The notes: a model not told the origin generated them from the letters alone. A stretch of DNA of 64,000 nt from JAGLCW01 sp964427915 (GCA_964427915.1 CAYRWA010000030.1:14051-78050), one strand, 5' to 3'; shown: positions 51,914 to 62,600, numbered from the stretch's first letter. Program-made: numbers and translations.

Positions 51914-52777
51914 ATGAACCGAAAAGAAAAAGAAAAATTTGATATTGCTACTGGCAAAAAAAAGATGAACCCTGAAGAAATAGCCCGAAGACACGAAATC
52001 GAGCAGCAAGAAAGAGTCTTGAATCGGAAACGATGGACGGTAATTCTTGGTTCAGTAGTTGCTGTCATTCTTGTTATCATTGGAATATCTGCCTTTTACA
52101 ATCAAAAAGAACTGGCCCAAGAAGAAAAAGGTTCGATGCCCCCAGGTGTTGAGATGCCATCTAAAACCGAAATTGCCCAGATCAAGAATGAAATTGTACA
52201 TATTGATACCGACAAAGGTCTTATTAAGCTTGAGCTATACCCTGAATCGGCTCCTTTAACCGTAAACAATTTCCGCAAATTGATTCGTGAAGGAACCTAC
52301 GACAATTCAACATTTCATCGCGTTATCACAGACTTCATGATACAAGCAGGTCAAACCAAAATTGTTACCGGGGAAGATGGACAAGAAACAGAAATGCCCA
52401 TCAATGTTGGATATGAATTTAAAGATGAAATCAACCCCTGGAGCTTAGGCTTAACCGATGAACAGGTAGAAGCAATACAAAGCGAACATCCAAATGGTGG
52501 ATACAAGTATGATAAAGAGTTGCAATCGTATCCTATTGACTATGGATATCTTTGCATGGCAAATGCAGGACCCAATACGAACGGAGCTCAGTTTTTTATT
52601 GTAACAAGTAAAGATGGATGTGAATGGTTATACGGTAGACATACAGTGTTTGGGAAAGTCATTGAAGGCATGGACATTGCCGAAGAGATTCAAAATGTTG
52701 AGACCGGTCCCAACGATGTTCCTGTAGAGCCTGTTATGATTAAAAGAGTTTGGATTGAAGAAAAACCTACCGAATAA
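51914..52777 (+). CDS. Membrane-anchored cyclophilin-type peptidyl-prolyl isomerase
   Basis: 287 aa. A charged cytoplasmic N terminus (NRKEKEKFDIATGKKK), one membrane helix (about 38-58), then a cyclophilin domain from residue ~90: ELYPESAPLTVNNFRKL, FHRVITDFMIQAGQ, GAQFFIVTSKD, and HTVFGKVIEGMDI. A ~30-residue insert (DEINPWSLGLTDEQVEAI) lies in the middle. Likely folds secreted proteins at the outer face of the membrane. The ribosome site is GTAGGAGGATAT. Confidence 0.92.
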   Translation: MNRKEKEKFDIATGKKKMNPEEIARRHEIEQQERVLNRKRWTVILGSVVAVILVIIGISAFYNQKELAQEEKGSMPPGVEMPSKTEIAQIKNEIVHIDTDKGLIKLELYPESAPLTVNNFRKLIREGTYDNSTFHRVITDFMIQAGQTKIVTGEDGQETEMPINVGYEFKDEINPWSLGLTDEQVEAIQSEHPNGGYKYDKELQSYPIDYGYLCMANAGPNTNGAQFFIVTSKDGCEWLYGRHTVFGKVIEGMDIAEEIQNVETGPNDVPVEPVMIKRVWIEEKPTE

Positions 52778-52787
52778 TAAGATTGCT

Positions 52788-55181
52788 ATGGATACAACCT
52801 CTGCAAGTTCTTCGGAACTTGCAGAGGTCCAACCCCCAGGTTCTGTCAAAACATCTTCCAACCCCCTTCAAAAAAAACTGCTGGAGTGTTACCTAGAGAC
52901 AGAAACAGATTGGCATTCTTTTAATGCTATTGCCGAAACCTTATTGAAATCCTCTCCCCCAGACTTAGATTTGTTACTTCTTCTACTACAGGGGTACCAG
53001 AAACAACCAAGCAGCAAAGAGTTGCAAGAAAAACAAGAGGATATTGCAAACCAAATTCATGAGTATTCCTTAACCTCTCCTGAAGAATACGTTATGTTGT
53101 CTAGATTTTATATGGGTCAACATGAATCCTCCCGAGCAATCCAGCTATTGCAAAAAGGTCTTGCTCTATTTCCTCAGCATGAAAATTTGTTGTATACGTC
53201 CATCGATATTTTTTTAGAAGAAAGCAACTATGAAGCTATTGTACAAATCTTAGAACCCAAATTGGATCATCTTGAAGATCCAACTGTATACTTGATTTAT
53301 TTGAAAGCCATCCGCTTGACAAAAGCCGCAATTACCCATCTTGATTACCAACAATATCTCCCCTACTTTCAAATTGTAAAAGACAAAGAAGCAAACAATG
53401 CAGATGCCTATATGCTTCAACTATCATTTCTTGAAGATATTCCTACCGCACAGATAGAATTTGAAAATCTTCTTCTTGATGCAATGAAAAGCAAAATCCA
53501 TTCGCAACTCTTTTTTGAACAAGCTGTTTCTCATGCACTACACCATTGCTACCTTCCCTCTTTACAAACAGCACTGGAGGGTTGTTTGCCCTACACAGCA
53601 GAACCATTTGAGAAACTATTTATCCAATATATTCAAGCCATCAGCGAGACATATAAAGATTTTGGGTGTGCTGCGTATTTGTGGAGTCAGTTTTTAGAAA
53701 GAAAAAATCGGGTATCAAAGAGTTTTTATCTTTCCTGCATCGAAGATGCACAGCAGCGATTTAAAAAAAATCACAAAAAGGTTTCAAACAAAGAAGTGCA
53801 GGATGCAAAATCCCCTATTTTGAAAGAGTTTATTTTGTCGTCGTATCAAGAACTTCGCAAGTTGTCCCCAGAAGATGAGTATGCGATACAGAAAATAGCA
53901 TTTTTGGCATCATTTGATCCCAAGGCAGCTGAACTGGAGATTCGAAACCGCTTGCAGGAAAACCCAAAACTTGATGCATTGAACAAGGCCATGGGGGACG
54001 TACTGTTTGATCAAAACCAGTATGCCCAAGCGGCGCTATATTATCAGAAAATTTTGTTTCAGAATCTAACATGGGAAGAAGTGTCTGCCGTCCAAAAACG
54101 AATTTTTGAATCACTCTTTTATGCAGATATGAAAGAAGAATTGGTTGCATTTGTGCAAGACATGAAAACTGTACAGCTTCCTCCTTATATGCTAAAGATA
54201 TTGGCTTTCGAAGCCTATCAAAAAAGTGTTTTTTATGAGTATCCAGAAGCACTAGAAGAATCCAAAGAATTGGCTTTCCAAGCTATGAAAAGTACAAAGC
54301 CAGATCAAGAATTGCTTTTACTGCTATCTACTATTCTACAAAAGCAACATAAAATTCCAAAAGCACTGTCCATAATAGATCAAAATACAGATCCTTCTCA
54401 CCCGGTGTTTTCGTTTAAGAGAGCGATATTGTTGTATGAAATGTTTCGACAAACAGGCCATTCAAAATATCTTGAAGATGCTGATTATGAGTTATTTACA
54501 ATTGAGTTCCCAAGCAATTTTCCTGCCAACCTCTCGTCTCTTGTTGCTGGAAGTATAATTAAGCCTTCCTCTATGAATGATACTGTTGCATTTCCCTCCA
54601 AACCCAAATGTATCTCGTCAAAAGCAACTACATCTACGGGAGGGAGAATAATGACAATAAGCTCCACAACTGGATCAACAATACAGTCTTTAACAATGAA
54701 AAAAAAAGGAGGGTGTGGGCAGTTGTTTTGTGATTCGCCCTACCCCTATTCCATCGAAAAAGAATGGGCCATTGTAAAACAGTGGTTTGATTTATCTCCT
54801 GTTCTATCAAATCAAAGCATCAACTCTTTCGATTGGTTTCTCACGCTTGATTCCATAGGACCATTGCCCTATGAACCAGCAGCATTTCGACTTCAACTCG
54901 CACTATCTACTCTATCTTGTGCCCTGGAGATAGATCTCAGTGATTGGATCGTGGCAACCTATTTTTCTGATATAGAAGGAAGACTAGAAGCTTCTGACAA
55001 AACTACTTATCTATTGCAAATTCTTGCAAAGGATTCTCGCTTCCAAGACAAGACTATCGTCGTGCCCATGGGGAACGTAAGTGATTTAATTCTGGAATAT
55101 TTGAAAAATCCAACTAGTTTTCGCTATTGGATAGCGACATCTTCTTTCCAACATCTAGTGGAATCATTCTGTTTGGTTTAA
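52788..55181 (+). CDS. Large TPR-repeat protein
   Basis: 797 aa from ATG 52788 (a TTG at 52755 is possible; neither has a good ribosome site). Mostly helical TPR-like repeats from ~30 to 610 (YMGQHESSRAIQLLQKGLALFPQHENLL; AMGDVLFDQNQYAQAALYYQKILF). A Ser/Thr-rich stretch around 610-645 (SSTTGSTIQS) leads to a separate C-terminal domain of unknown family with several Trp and Cys. No signal peptide, so probably cytoplasmic. The gene opens with a strong hairpin (52798-52827) inside its coding sequence. It overlaps the convergent lipoprotein gene by 18 bases. Confidence 0.75.
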   Translation: MDTTSASSSELAEVQPPGSVKTSSNPLQKKLLECYLETETDWHSFNAIAETLLKSSPPDLDLLLLLLQGYQKQPSSKELQEKQEDIANQIHEYSLTSPEEYVMLSRFYMGQHESSRAIQLLQKGLALFPQHENLLYTSIDIFLEESNYEAIVQILEPKLDHLEDPTVYLIYLKAIRLTKAAITHLDYQQYLPYFQIVKDKEANNADAYMLQLSFLEDIPTAQIEFENLLLDAMKSKIHSQLFFEQAVSHALHHCYLPSLQTALEGCLPYTAEPFEKLFIQYIQAISETYKDFGCAAYLWSQFLERKNRVSKSFYLSCIEDAQQRFKKNHKKVSNKEVQDAKSPILKEFILSSYQELRKLSPEDEYAIQKIAFLASFDPKAAELEIRNRLQENPKLDALNKAMGDVLFDQNQYAQAALYYQKILFQNLTWEEVSAVQKRIFESLFYADMKEELVAFVQDMKTVQLPPYMLKILAFEAYQKSVFYEYPEALEESKELAFQAMKSTKPDQELLLLLSTILQKQHKIPKALSIIDQNTDPSHPVFSFKRAILLYEMFRQTGHSKYLEDADYELFTIEFPSNFPANLSSLVAGSIIKPSSMNDTVAFPSKPKCISSKATTSTGGRIMTISSTTGSTIQSLTMKKKGGCGQLFCDSPYPYSIEKEWAIVKQWFDLSPVLSNQSINSFDWFLTLDSIGPLPYEPAAFRLQLALSTLSCALEIDLSDWIVATYFSDIEGRLEASDKTTYLLQILAKDSRFQDKTIVVPMGNVSDLILEYLKNPTSFRYWIATSSFQHLVESFCLV
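52798..52827 (+). promoter_or_regulatory. Perfect 13-bp hairpin with C(TTCG)G tetraloop at the start of the TPR gene
   Basis: Bases 52798-52810 are the exact reverse complement of 52815-52827, closed by TTCG with the flanking C-G pair that makes UUCG loops very stable. It starts ten bases after the ATG at 52788 and has no T run after it. Confidence 0.85.
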
Positions 55182-56162
55182 AAATTGGTTGATTTCTTCC
55201 AATGAAGAATCTGAAAAGGAATACAATCCAGGACTAAAAAGAAATGCATTTTCACTTCGCGTGCATTCGATAACTGACTCTAGCTGCCCTTGCTTCTCAT
55301 ACTGGTCAAAAACGAAAGCAATTGCATTGGTATAATTTTTACGAATAACCCCCCCTAAAAATGGATGAGATGCCTGTTCTTCTGCTAAAAGAAACAGGCT
55401 CCAACAAGGATGGGATATTTCATCAGACAAAACCGAAGCATCATCAACTAAGGATGCATAATACTGATCGGGGAAAAAAAAGATACTACCGATTTCATTG
55501 CTTTCCATCATTGTTTTCATTACTCCCGAAGCAGAGTCATCTTTTGTAAAGCATACAATGGGGTTGTCAGAGGAAGGATAGGCACTTCGAAAACCCTGTA
55601 CATAGCGATTGTAAACCCGATTTTTCAAAGGGGATATGCTAGAGCCAGGGAAATAGAGTGCGGAAGGTTTTTTTTGGTCTATATGAGCCGCAATAAAGCC
55701 GGCAATTTCAGCGACTTCTTCGTCGCTAAAGAATAGGTAGGTAACATTTTTTGTTTCTGGATAAACCATATTTTCTGGTTGAAACGGAACCGCATCCACA
55801 ACGACAAAGTGTGTAGAAGGGAAGAGCAAAGAGCTCTGCAAACACTCCTCCTGCATGAGGGGGGTGCAAAATACAATGGAGTTGTTTTTTGCCAACAACT
55901 GTATGGCATCTTTGTAGTTTTCTTTTGTAGCTGCCTGGTAAGCAGTAAGCTGTATTTTTTTCTCATTTTCCATACTTTCTAGACTGTTGAGCATAGGACG
56001 ATTGTAGGAAGCATTTTCACGCCCTAAAACGTCGATACAATATCCAACGTTAATCGTTGCGGATGGTTGCGATGATAGCAGCTTGCAAGAGGAAAAACAA
56101 AAAATAGAACAGAGCAATAGTGTTGTTGTAAAGAATATATAGGTTCGAGTTACTGTTTTCAT
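55164..56162 (-). CDS. BMP/Med-like substrate-binding lipoprotein
   Basis: 332 aa from ATG 56162 with a lipoprotein signal (hydrophobic stretch ending CFSSC). The fold fits the BMP/PnrA family of type 1 binding proteins: NVGYCIDVLGRENASYN, SIVFCTPLMQEECLQ, FVVVDAVPFQPEN, EVAEIAGFIAAHI, GSIFFFPDQYYASLV. These bind nucleosides or similar ligands, or act as signalling lipoproteins. The ATG lies only about ten bases after the T run of the hup terminator, and no ribosome site is visible. A longer frame reaches 56282 but would run through the terminator and lacks a signal-peptide start. Confidence 0.7.
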   Translation of the reverse strand: MKTVTRTYIFFTTTLLLCSIFCFSSCKLLSSQPSATINVGYCIDVLGRENASYNRPMLNSLESMENEKKIQLTAYQAATKENYKDAIQLLAKNNSIVFCTPLMQEECLQSSLLFPSTHFVVVDAVPFQPENMVYPETKNVTYLFFSDEEVAEIAGFIAAHIDQKKPSALYFPGSSISPLKNRVYNRYVQGFRSAYPSSDNPIVCFTKDDSASGVMKTMMESNEIGSIFFFPDQYYASLVDDASVLSDEISHPCWSLFLLAEEQASHPFLGGVIRKNYTNAIAFVFDQYEKQGQLESVIECTRSENAFLFSPGLYSFSDSSLEEINQFLNQTE

Positions 56163-56172
56163 AGGAAGCCAT

Positions 56173-56211
56173 AAAAAAAAGCTCCGGCTTTGAAAGGCCG
56201 GAGCTTTTTTT
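56173..56211. terminator. Rho-independent terminator of hup
   Basis: GCTCCGGC (56181-56188) pairs with GCCGGAGC (56197-56204) around an eight-base loop, with eight A on one side and seven T on the other. It works for the minus-strand hup gene and could work in both directions. Confidence 0.92.
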
Positions 56212-56226
56212 GTTGCTTTTGTTCGA

Positions 56227-56505
56227 TTACTTTTTGGCAACAGCTTCTTTGAAAGCTTTGCCAGGTCTGAATACGGGGACAACTTTTGCCGGAATGGTCA
56301 TTTTTTTGCGAGTTTTTGGATTTACACCGGTACGAGAAGCTCTTTTGCGTGCTTCAAAATTACCAAATCCAATAACAGCAACTTTTTCGCCACTCTTCAC
56401 TGTGTCCTTTACAACTTCAAAGAAGTTCTTTAAGACAACATCAGTGTCTTTCTGGCTCATGTCAGATTTCTTAGCAACTTGTTTAATCAATTCAGTCTTG
56501 GTCAT
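56227..56505 (-). CDS. hup: HU-type DNA-binding protein
   Basis: 92 aa, standard length. MTKTELIKQVAKKS start, GFGNFEARKRASRTGVNPKTRKKMTIPA (the DNA-embracing arm, here named by its GFGNFE and R-TG-NP-T core), and VPVFRPGKAFKEAV. Abundant nucleoid protein. Its ribosome site AGGAGGG is near perfect. It has its own promoter and terminator. Confidence 0.98.
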   Translation of the reverse strand: MTKTELIKQVAKKSDMSQKDTDVVLKNFFEVVKDTVKSGEKVAVIGFGNFEARKRASRTGVNPKTRKKMTIPAKVVPVFRPGKAFKEAVAKK

Positions 56506-56536
56506 AATTTAACCCTCCTTATGTTGGTTTTTACCC

Positions 56537-56565
56537 ATTATTACAAGATTCTTATGAGAATGCAA
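56537..56565 (-). promoter_or_regulatory. Predicted hup promoter with extended -10
   Basis: On the minus strand TTGCAT (56560-56565) and AATAAT (56537-56542) are 17 bases apart, with TG one base before the -10 box. Runs of A in phase lie directly upstream of it. Confidence 0.65.
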
Positions 56566-56578
56566 GTCGAAAAGTACA

Positions 56579-56626
56579 TTTTTTCATGTTTTTTTGGTTT
56601 TTTTTACGTTTTTCTTACATATTTTT
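56579..56626. promoter_or_regulatory. Phased A/T tracts (probable bent DNA) upstream of hup
   Basis: Five T runs on the plus strand at 56579-56584, 56589-56595, 56598-56605, 56609-56613 and 56622-56626. The first four are centred about 10 bases apart. On the hup strand they are A tracts just upstream of the -35 box. Confidence 0.6.
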
Positions 56627-56658
56627 ACAAAAAGTAGTGAAAATGGTAAAAATAAAGA

Positions 56659-59526
56659 ATGAATAGAACAAATAAAATGTGGCAAATTCTTTTATTGATT
56701 GTAGCAATATGTTCCACATATTCCTTTTCATTTCCAACCCACTTTGTATCCACTGAATTTTCTTTGCGCAAAGAATCAATCCATGAGAAGAAGAACCAGG
56801 TTCATTTTTATCTAGAAACCAACAAAAACGAGATTGCCCCAATTTCTTCCAAAGTTACGCTGCGCGATAAAATACCCCCTAGGTCTACTCTGGAAGAAAT
56901 ATATACATTGCCTTCAAAGTATTGGATTGGGAGCTCTTATTACGATGGCTTTCCAAGTGCAGAAGAATACGGCAATGTAGATGGGTTAGAATGGTCTTTT
57001 TCTACTTCCAAAAGTCATCTTTGGGATCAGATTGGAGTGTCTATAGAATACAATGTAGGAAACTGTATTCGAGAAGATATTGCCACGCATTTACAAACAA
57101 CCCCTAGCTACATGTACCCTTGCAATGTTACGCAGCAGAATCCTATTCTTCAAGAAGTTAAGCAGAAAAAAATTGTCGTTTTCTCTACACTAACCGAAGG
57201 AATTATCTGTTTAGATGCATGCAGTGGCCAAAAGTTATGGGATTTTAATATAGCCCCCGGAGAGCGAGTTATGGAAGGGATGTCTTCTTTTCGATACAAA
57301 GAAGAAGTTTATATTGTTGCAGCCACTACGAACAAGAAGATCTTTTTCATAGCAGCAGAAAATGGCTCATTAATACAAACTCTTTATACAGATTCTGCAA
57401 TTGTTTCACCGATGCATACATTTTTATGGGAAGATTCTGCTTACGTTGCTTTTTGCACATCCGAAAAGACAGTGATTCAAGAAGTATTTTCGAAAACAAT
57501 TCTATGGCAAGATCAAACTTATTTTGCAAAAGCATTGAGTCCTATATCCGTGATGGCAAATCATACCTTTGTTGTACTATTTCCCTTTCACAACGGTACT
57601 CTTGTCGGAGTGCATCTTGCCACTGGGGAAAAGTGGCATAAACAGATGGATGGACAAATACCGTACAATGTTACGTGTGTAGCTTGGAACGGCACCCCCT
57701 ATGTTGGCATTGCTACGTCCAAGAAAAAACTTTTTTTCCTACACCCCTCCGATGGAAAAACATTGCTTTCAGAAGACATCCCCGGGGAACCGAAAACAAA
57801 TGTCATGTTTCTCCCGCAATATTGGCAATATTTTATTGTTACAAAACATGCTACCGATGAAAATAAAATCGTATTTGTTGCAGGTCAGGCAGGCGAAAAA
57901 AAAGCACAAAAAGAAATCAACATTCCAGGAAAAGAAATCTATGGTTTTTGCGGGTATCGACAAGGCGGTGTAAACAAGTTTTTGTTTGCAAATGAACGAC
58001 GAGAATACTTTTCTCTTTCCTCGACCGATGCCACCATTGCTGACTCTTATCCTCGTAGCTTGTCTTCTATTCAAAGTCCTATACAGGAAAAGTCTATAGG
58101 AACCTGTTTTGCCTTGAGCGAACAAATGATGTGGGCTGTTGTTCCCGGGGAGGGATTGTTTCGGTTTGGCAATCCATCTCCTCACATTCCAAATTCCACC
58201 TTATCTATGCAAACCTATCTTTCAACTGCTGTGACGAATACAGCCCCTTCTTTTGCAACCGGAGAAAGTTGTTATCGGGAAGCTGATTCAATTCCTTTAG
58301 ACAATACAGCAACCTTCTTGCCCCAAGATGTACATTTGTTTGACGAGACAAGGCCTATCCCTATCCCCGGGTGTTTTTGGGATGGGCATATGAATGAATG
58401 GTTTTTGATGCAAACCGATCCCCGGGGAAATATAGTATTTTTGGATGCAGAAAAAAAAGTTCGATATACCATTCCTCTTTCTCTAGGGTATTGTTACACA
58501 CAGCCTATACTTGAAATCAACCACAAAGGAAATTGGAACATTTTTGCAATATCTGAAAGAGAAGCTGTATATCTGGAATATTCTCCTCAAAACCAGCAAT
58601 GTACTGTTTTATGGGATGCTACTGATATGAAATCAACGGGATCATCTCTATTTTCTTGTACCTACGATGGGGAATCCTTTTTTATTTTTGTATCCGATAC
58701 GGGCTACCTAATAGCACTGAATAAACATGATGGTAGTATGCGATATAAAAAGAAAGCAGATGCATGGACGTTCTGTACTAATTTTGTAGAGGATATGCCG
58801 GTTGTATTTTGCGGAAAAGATATCCTCGATGCTCGCAACGGACAACTTCTTTCTTCCTTTGGATATTCTCATTCTGACTCCACCACCATTTCTATTGACG
58901 GCAGGCTTTTGTGGCTACAATCATTCGAAGATGATATGATTTGCACAAATCCCGAAAATGGCGACATTGTTTGGAAAGTTCGAAAGCTGTGGTGTAAAAA
59001 ATATTGTTATCGATCGACCAGTCCGGCTATCTTGCAAAAAGGAAACATCCACTTCTCGTATTGGTCCGATTATACCCGAGGAGTATGCGTCGACGTTCGC
59101 ACCGGTATGATTCGCTGGCGATTAAGCTTAGTTGAAGATTACATCGTTGAAAAACCAATCGTGGTAGATACGAAAAATGCATCTTACGTTCTATATTCAA
59201 CTGTAAAAGGAAGAATTTATATACTAGATGCCCTCCGCGGAACCATAGTGCATGTCATTGAACTTTCCAAAGAACCGTCCCAGCAATCTACTTACACGGG
59301 TATTTCCACAGCAGGTTTTGTGAATGGAATGCTACTGGTTTCTCGCGTTGGCTATGGAGTGTATTTAATCGGGACAGCAAAAGCATCGAATAAGAACTAT
59401 CCACTCAAACATTTTATTGTTTCGATTCCCGCTTTGGAGAAAAAAAGATTTTTGTGGAATCGTGCAGAATTATATTGGAAGGATCAAATGTGTTTTTCAA
59501 ACATTGTGAGAATTCCTGTTCCATAG
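56659..59526 (+). CDS. Secreted PQQ-like beta-propeller protein
   Basis: 955 aa. Signal peptide about 1-24 (ends YSFSFP). From ~165 the protein is a chain of PQQ/quinoprotein-like blades (GIICLDACSGQKLWDFN, IFFIAAENGSLIQTL, LIALNKHDGSMRYKKK, MICTNPENGDIVWKV, VCVDVRTGMIRWRL, IYILDALRGTIVHVI). No stalk domain, no quinone-binding or catalytic residues recognised. It is probably a surface protein. The ribosome site is weak, and an ATG at 56677 is possible. The gene is divergent from hup and precedes the giant surface gene. Confidence 0.8.
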   Translation: MNRTNKMWQILLLIVAICSTYSFSFPTHFVSTEFSLRKESIHEKKNQVHFYLETNKNEIAPISSKVTLRDKIPPRSTLEEIYTLPSKYWIGSSYYDGFPSAEEYGNVDGLEWSFSTSKSHLWDQIGVSIEYNVGNCIREDIATHLQTTPSYMYPCNVTQQNPILQEVKQKKIVVFSTLTEGIICLDACSGQKLWDFNIAPGERVMEGMSSFRYKEEVYIVAATTNKKIFFIAAENGSLIQTLYTDSAIVSPMHTFLWEDSAYVAFCTSEKTVIQEVFSKTILWQDQTYFAKALSPISVMANHTFVVLFPFHNGTLVGVHLATGEKWHKQMDGQIPYNVTCVAWNGTPYVGIATSKKKLFFLHPSDGKTLLSEDIPGEPKTNVMFLPQYWQYFIVTKHATDENKIVFVAGQAGEKKAQKEINIPGKEIYGFCGYRQGGVNKFLFANERREYFSLSSTDATIADSYPRSLSSIQSPIQEKSIGTCFALSEQMMWAVVPGEGLFRFGNPSPHIPNSTLSMQTYLSTAVTNTAPSFATGESCYREADSIPLDNTATFLPQDVHLFDETRPIPIPGCFWDGHMNEWFLMQTDPRGNIVFLDAEKKVRYTIPLSLGYCYTQPILEINHKGNWNIFAISEREAVYLEYSPQNQQCTVLWDATDMKSTGSSLFSCTYDGESFFIFVSDTGYLIALNKHDGSMRYKKKADAWTFCTNFVEDMPVVFCGKDILDARNGQLLSSFGYSHSDSTTISIDGRLLWLQSFEDDMICTNPENGDIVWKVRKLWCKKYCYRSTSPAILQKGNIHFSYWSDYTRGVCVDVRTGMIRWRLSLVEDYIVEKPIVVDTKNASYVLYSTVKGRIYILDALRGTIVHVIELSKEPSQQSTYTGISTAGFVNGMLLVSRVGYGVYLIGTAKASNKNYPLKHFIVSIPALEKKRFLWNRAELYWKDQMCFSNIVRIPVP

Positions 59527-59570
59527 AAACCATGCAGTTTTTTAAAAGAAAGATATTGAGCCAGGATTTC

Positions 59571-59599
59571 TTGACATTTAGAAAAAAAAAGGAAAAATT
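59571..59599 (+). promoter_or_regulatory. Possible promoter of the giant surface-protein gene
   Basis: A perfect TTGACA at 59571-59576 with AAAATT 17 bases later; the -10 box is poor. It is 71 bases before the start codon, so the transcript would have a leader of about 64 bases. Confidence 0.35.
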
Positions 59600-59669
59600 G
59601 TAGTAAATTTGTGAGCACGATCATTGTTTTAAAAGGTAGAAATCTTCCTTGAGTAAAGGAGAGAGCGCT

Positions 59670-62600
59670 ATGAGAAAGTTATTGTCTATTTTGGTTATTG
59701 CTTTATTCCTTTGTGGAATGGTACCCTTAAACTCTCATAATATGGGCGTTACAAAGGTATCTGGTGCATCTATGAATACGCCTGCAACAATGGCTTTTCT
59801 GGATATGTACCCAGCACATTCGAATGCAAGTGGAGTTCGATTAGGGACCGTGAATACCCCTTTTGCATACGAGAGAATTGCTGGAGAGGTAGATTCTCGA
59901 AGTTTCCAATGGGAACGTAAAGGAACAAATTATTGGGGTCGTTATTCTCCACAAGATGAGGATAATACCTATCTCATGCCTTATACTCCCAGAGCGAAAG
60001 ATTTATCTGGAAACCCTGAAAAAGTGGAAGAGTTTGGTCCTGCCAGCTCATATCCCAAGTATTGGGCAGAATTCTATCTCACCATTCATCCCGAAGGCGG
60101 TCTTTCTCAAGAAAAAGAGAAATGGTATATCGTACTAGATGATGGTGGTCAGCTTTGGTTTGATCCAGACGGATCCTTTAACGATCCACGATACCAAGCA
60201 AAAGCCGATCCTCAAAGCTCACGATATGTACCAGGTTCCAATGCATCCAACCCAATGGCTCGCATCGATCCTGTTCGCTCCAACAATACACAGGGGCCAT
60301 ACGTAATTGATCCAACCCATCCCGACTACCGTCCCCGCATATTTTTCTGGGATCGCGATATGGCGCTGAAACCGGGAACGAACCGTGTATGGCAAATTGG
60401 ATGGATCAACCGTCCTGAATATATTCGTGAAGGTGGTTTAAACGACAACGACACCGTAGCCGATGGTATTGTCAAATCTGGCGATTGGGAAGTCAATCCA
60501 TTAACAAATTGGACATGGGATCCCTATCAAGGAGTACCCGTAGAGCCCAATTCTTATACTCTCTCGGCCAACCCCTTTCCTCTCACTCCCGATGATGCCA
60601 TTTATTATCACGATGCCAATGCAAATGGTACCTACGATTCCGATGAATTCATTTATCGCAAAGTATACGATCCTATTATTACCCCTACCCCGCCTGACAA
60701 CGCACAAGTAGAAGAAGGTGATTATCGACTAACTCCCACCTCCGTGGTTGTAGGTAATGAGAGCTTTAGCTATGGCGTTTCCGAAACATTTCCTGTAAAA
60801 ACAGGGGCCAAAGATATCGGACTAGAGCTTGTTTCATTCCGTAATTTTACAGGACACGATGTTCGCTTTATTGATAACAAAATTCCCGATGGATCTTACA
60901 ATCCCGGTGAATATATCTACCGTGTCCACGGTGATCATCGCGTAATTAAAACAGGAGATACCAGGCTTACCAATATTTTTGTAACAGGCAATTACACAGC
61001 AAAATCGCTGGAATTTACATATTCTGAAATTTTTGCCGACAAAGATATCCTTGTTTTAACAGAAGTATTAGAAGCCAATGGATGTTCGGGTACAAAATAC
61101 GATATATCAGTTGAAACGAACATATGGCAAGGTTCAAACCCCTCTACAACAACAGCTGTTCTTCGTTCTCCCAATGGAGAATTTGCTCCCATGGCAAGCA
61201 GAATCCAAAAGAACACCGTACTCGACCCAACCGGAGATCAGTTTCAAGTGCCTGCCTGTACATTTCACGATGTTCAAATAGATTATCGCAGCTATATCGG
61301 AGTTGAAATTTTCCGCGACAATGGTCACGACAACAACCTTGGAAAAAATCTTTCTACCGATGATTGCTTGTTGAATTCATTAGGCGATGAATACAAACAA
61401 GGTCGCGTTTGCGAGGAATACCTTGGTGCTTCTAACGGCATTACTGGTATTCCAGATGCCGGTAGACAATTAACCCAATTCCCCGATTACATGCTTTATC
61501 ACGATACTTCATTCAATCCTGTCAACGGGTTTGGTTGTGGAGAATCCATTTATGAAAAAGCAGAAAAACAGCTTCCTCCCGATCCTCGCGACCCCGATTA
61601 TGCTACCTATTACACCGTGCAAGAAGGGGATATCAGACATACTCCTGTAACCATAGAACGAAGTGGCAACTTTATCGATTACCAAGTTGGTACTACCGTA
61701 ATGCCCGGAGATGCCGATATCGATTTGGCCCTATTTGATTTCTGGGAAGATGTAACCTATATCGACCCCGATACGGGCGCAACAGTTACCGAACGGGTCT
61801 ACAAATACAAATTTTATGACGAAGCCCGTCTCAACATATTAGAAACTGCAGACAGTGCTCAAGTTTGGGTATACGACGAAGAATTTCAATACGGAGAAAC
61901 CATTTACGAAGACGCCAACAACAATTTTCTTGTTGACGAGGGCGACACGCGCCTAACCGAATGTGAAATATCGGGTCTTCATTTCGAATGTGGCTCCAAA
62001 ATAGAAAATAGCGTTGAATACTTCTACACCACCCACATCAATCACATGGTACGTATGGGTCAAAACGGAAACAGTCGCTTTTTTGACATTATTGTGCGTC
62101 CTGGCGAATTAGCACTCAATGTTGATATTGATCGACCATTAAAAGTTGAACAAACATCAACGGTTCGTTTGTCCTTAAACAATATGTCTGCTTTAAAAGA
62201 TGGTCAAAAAGTATGGGTTTCCGTTCGAGAACCCAAACCTAAAAACAAAGAATCCGATGAACTCAACAAACTATATGACGTACTGCTAGACGAAAACGGC
62301 TATATCGGTATTACCGATGATATGACCAATCTTACCCCATCAACGGGATATTATTATTATGGTAACAATATACAAATGTATCAGCTTCTTTGGGGGGCTG
62401 GAAACGATGGCCTAGAAATCAATGGTAGCGTCTACGACCGCACCTATATTACCGAAGATGGTATGCTGGCATTGTACCGTGGCTACCCCAATTTGTACGC
62501 AAACTACTATCCCTATGAATACCGATACGACTATATGTCCATGTATGGGTATGCCTATGGCGGACGACCCTATCCCTATAGCAACGCTTCCCAATACGGT

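Noticed and set aside
55164..55181. 18-base convergent overlap of TPR and lipoprotein genes as a frameshift
   Set aside because: Both C termini look natural and short convergent overlaps are frequent in this compact region.
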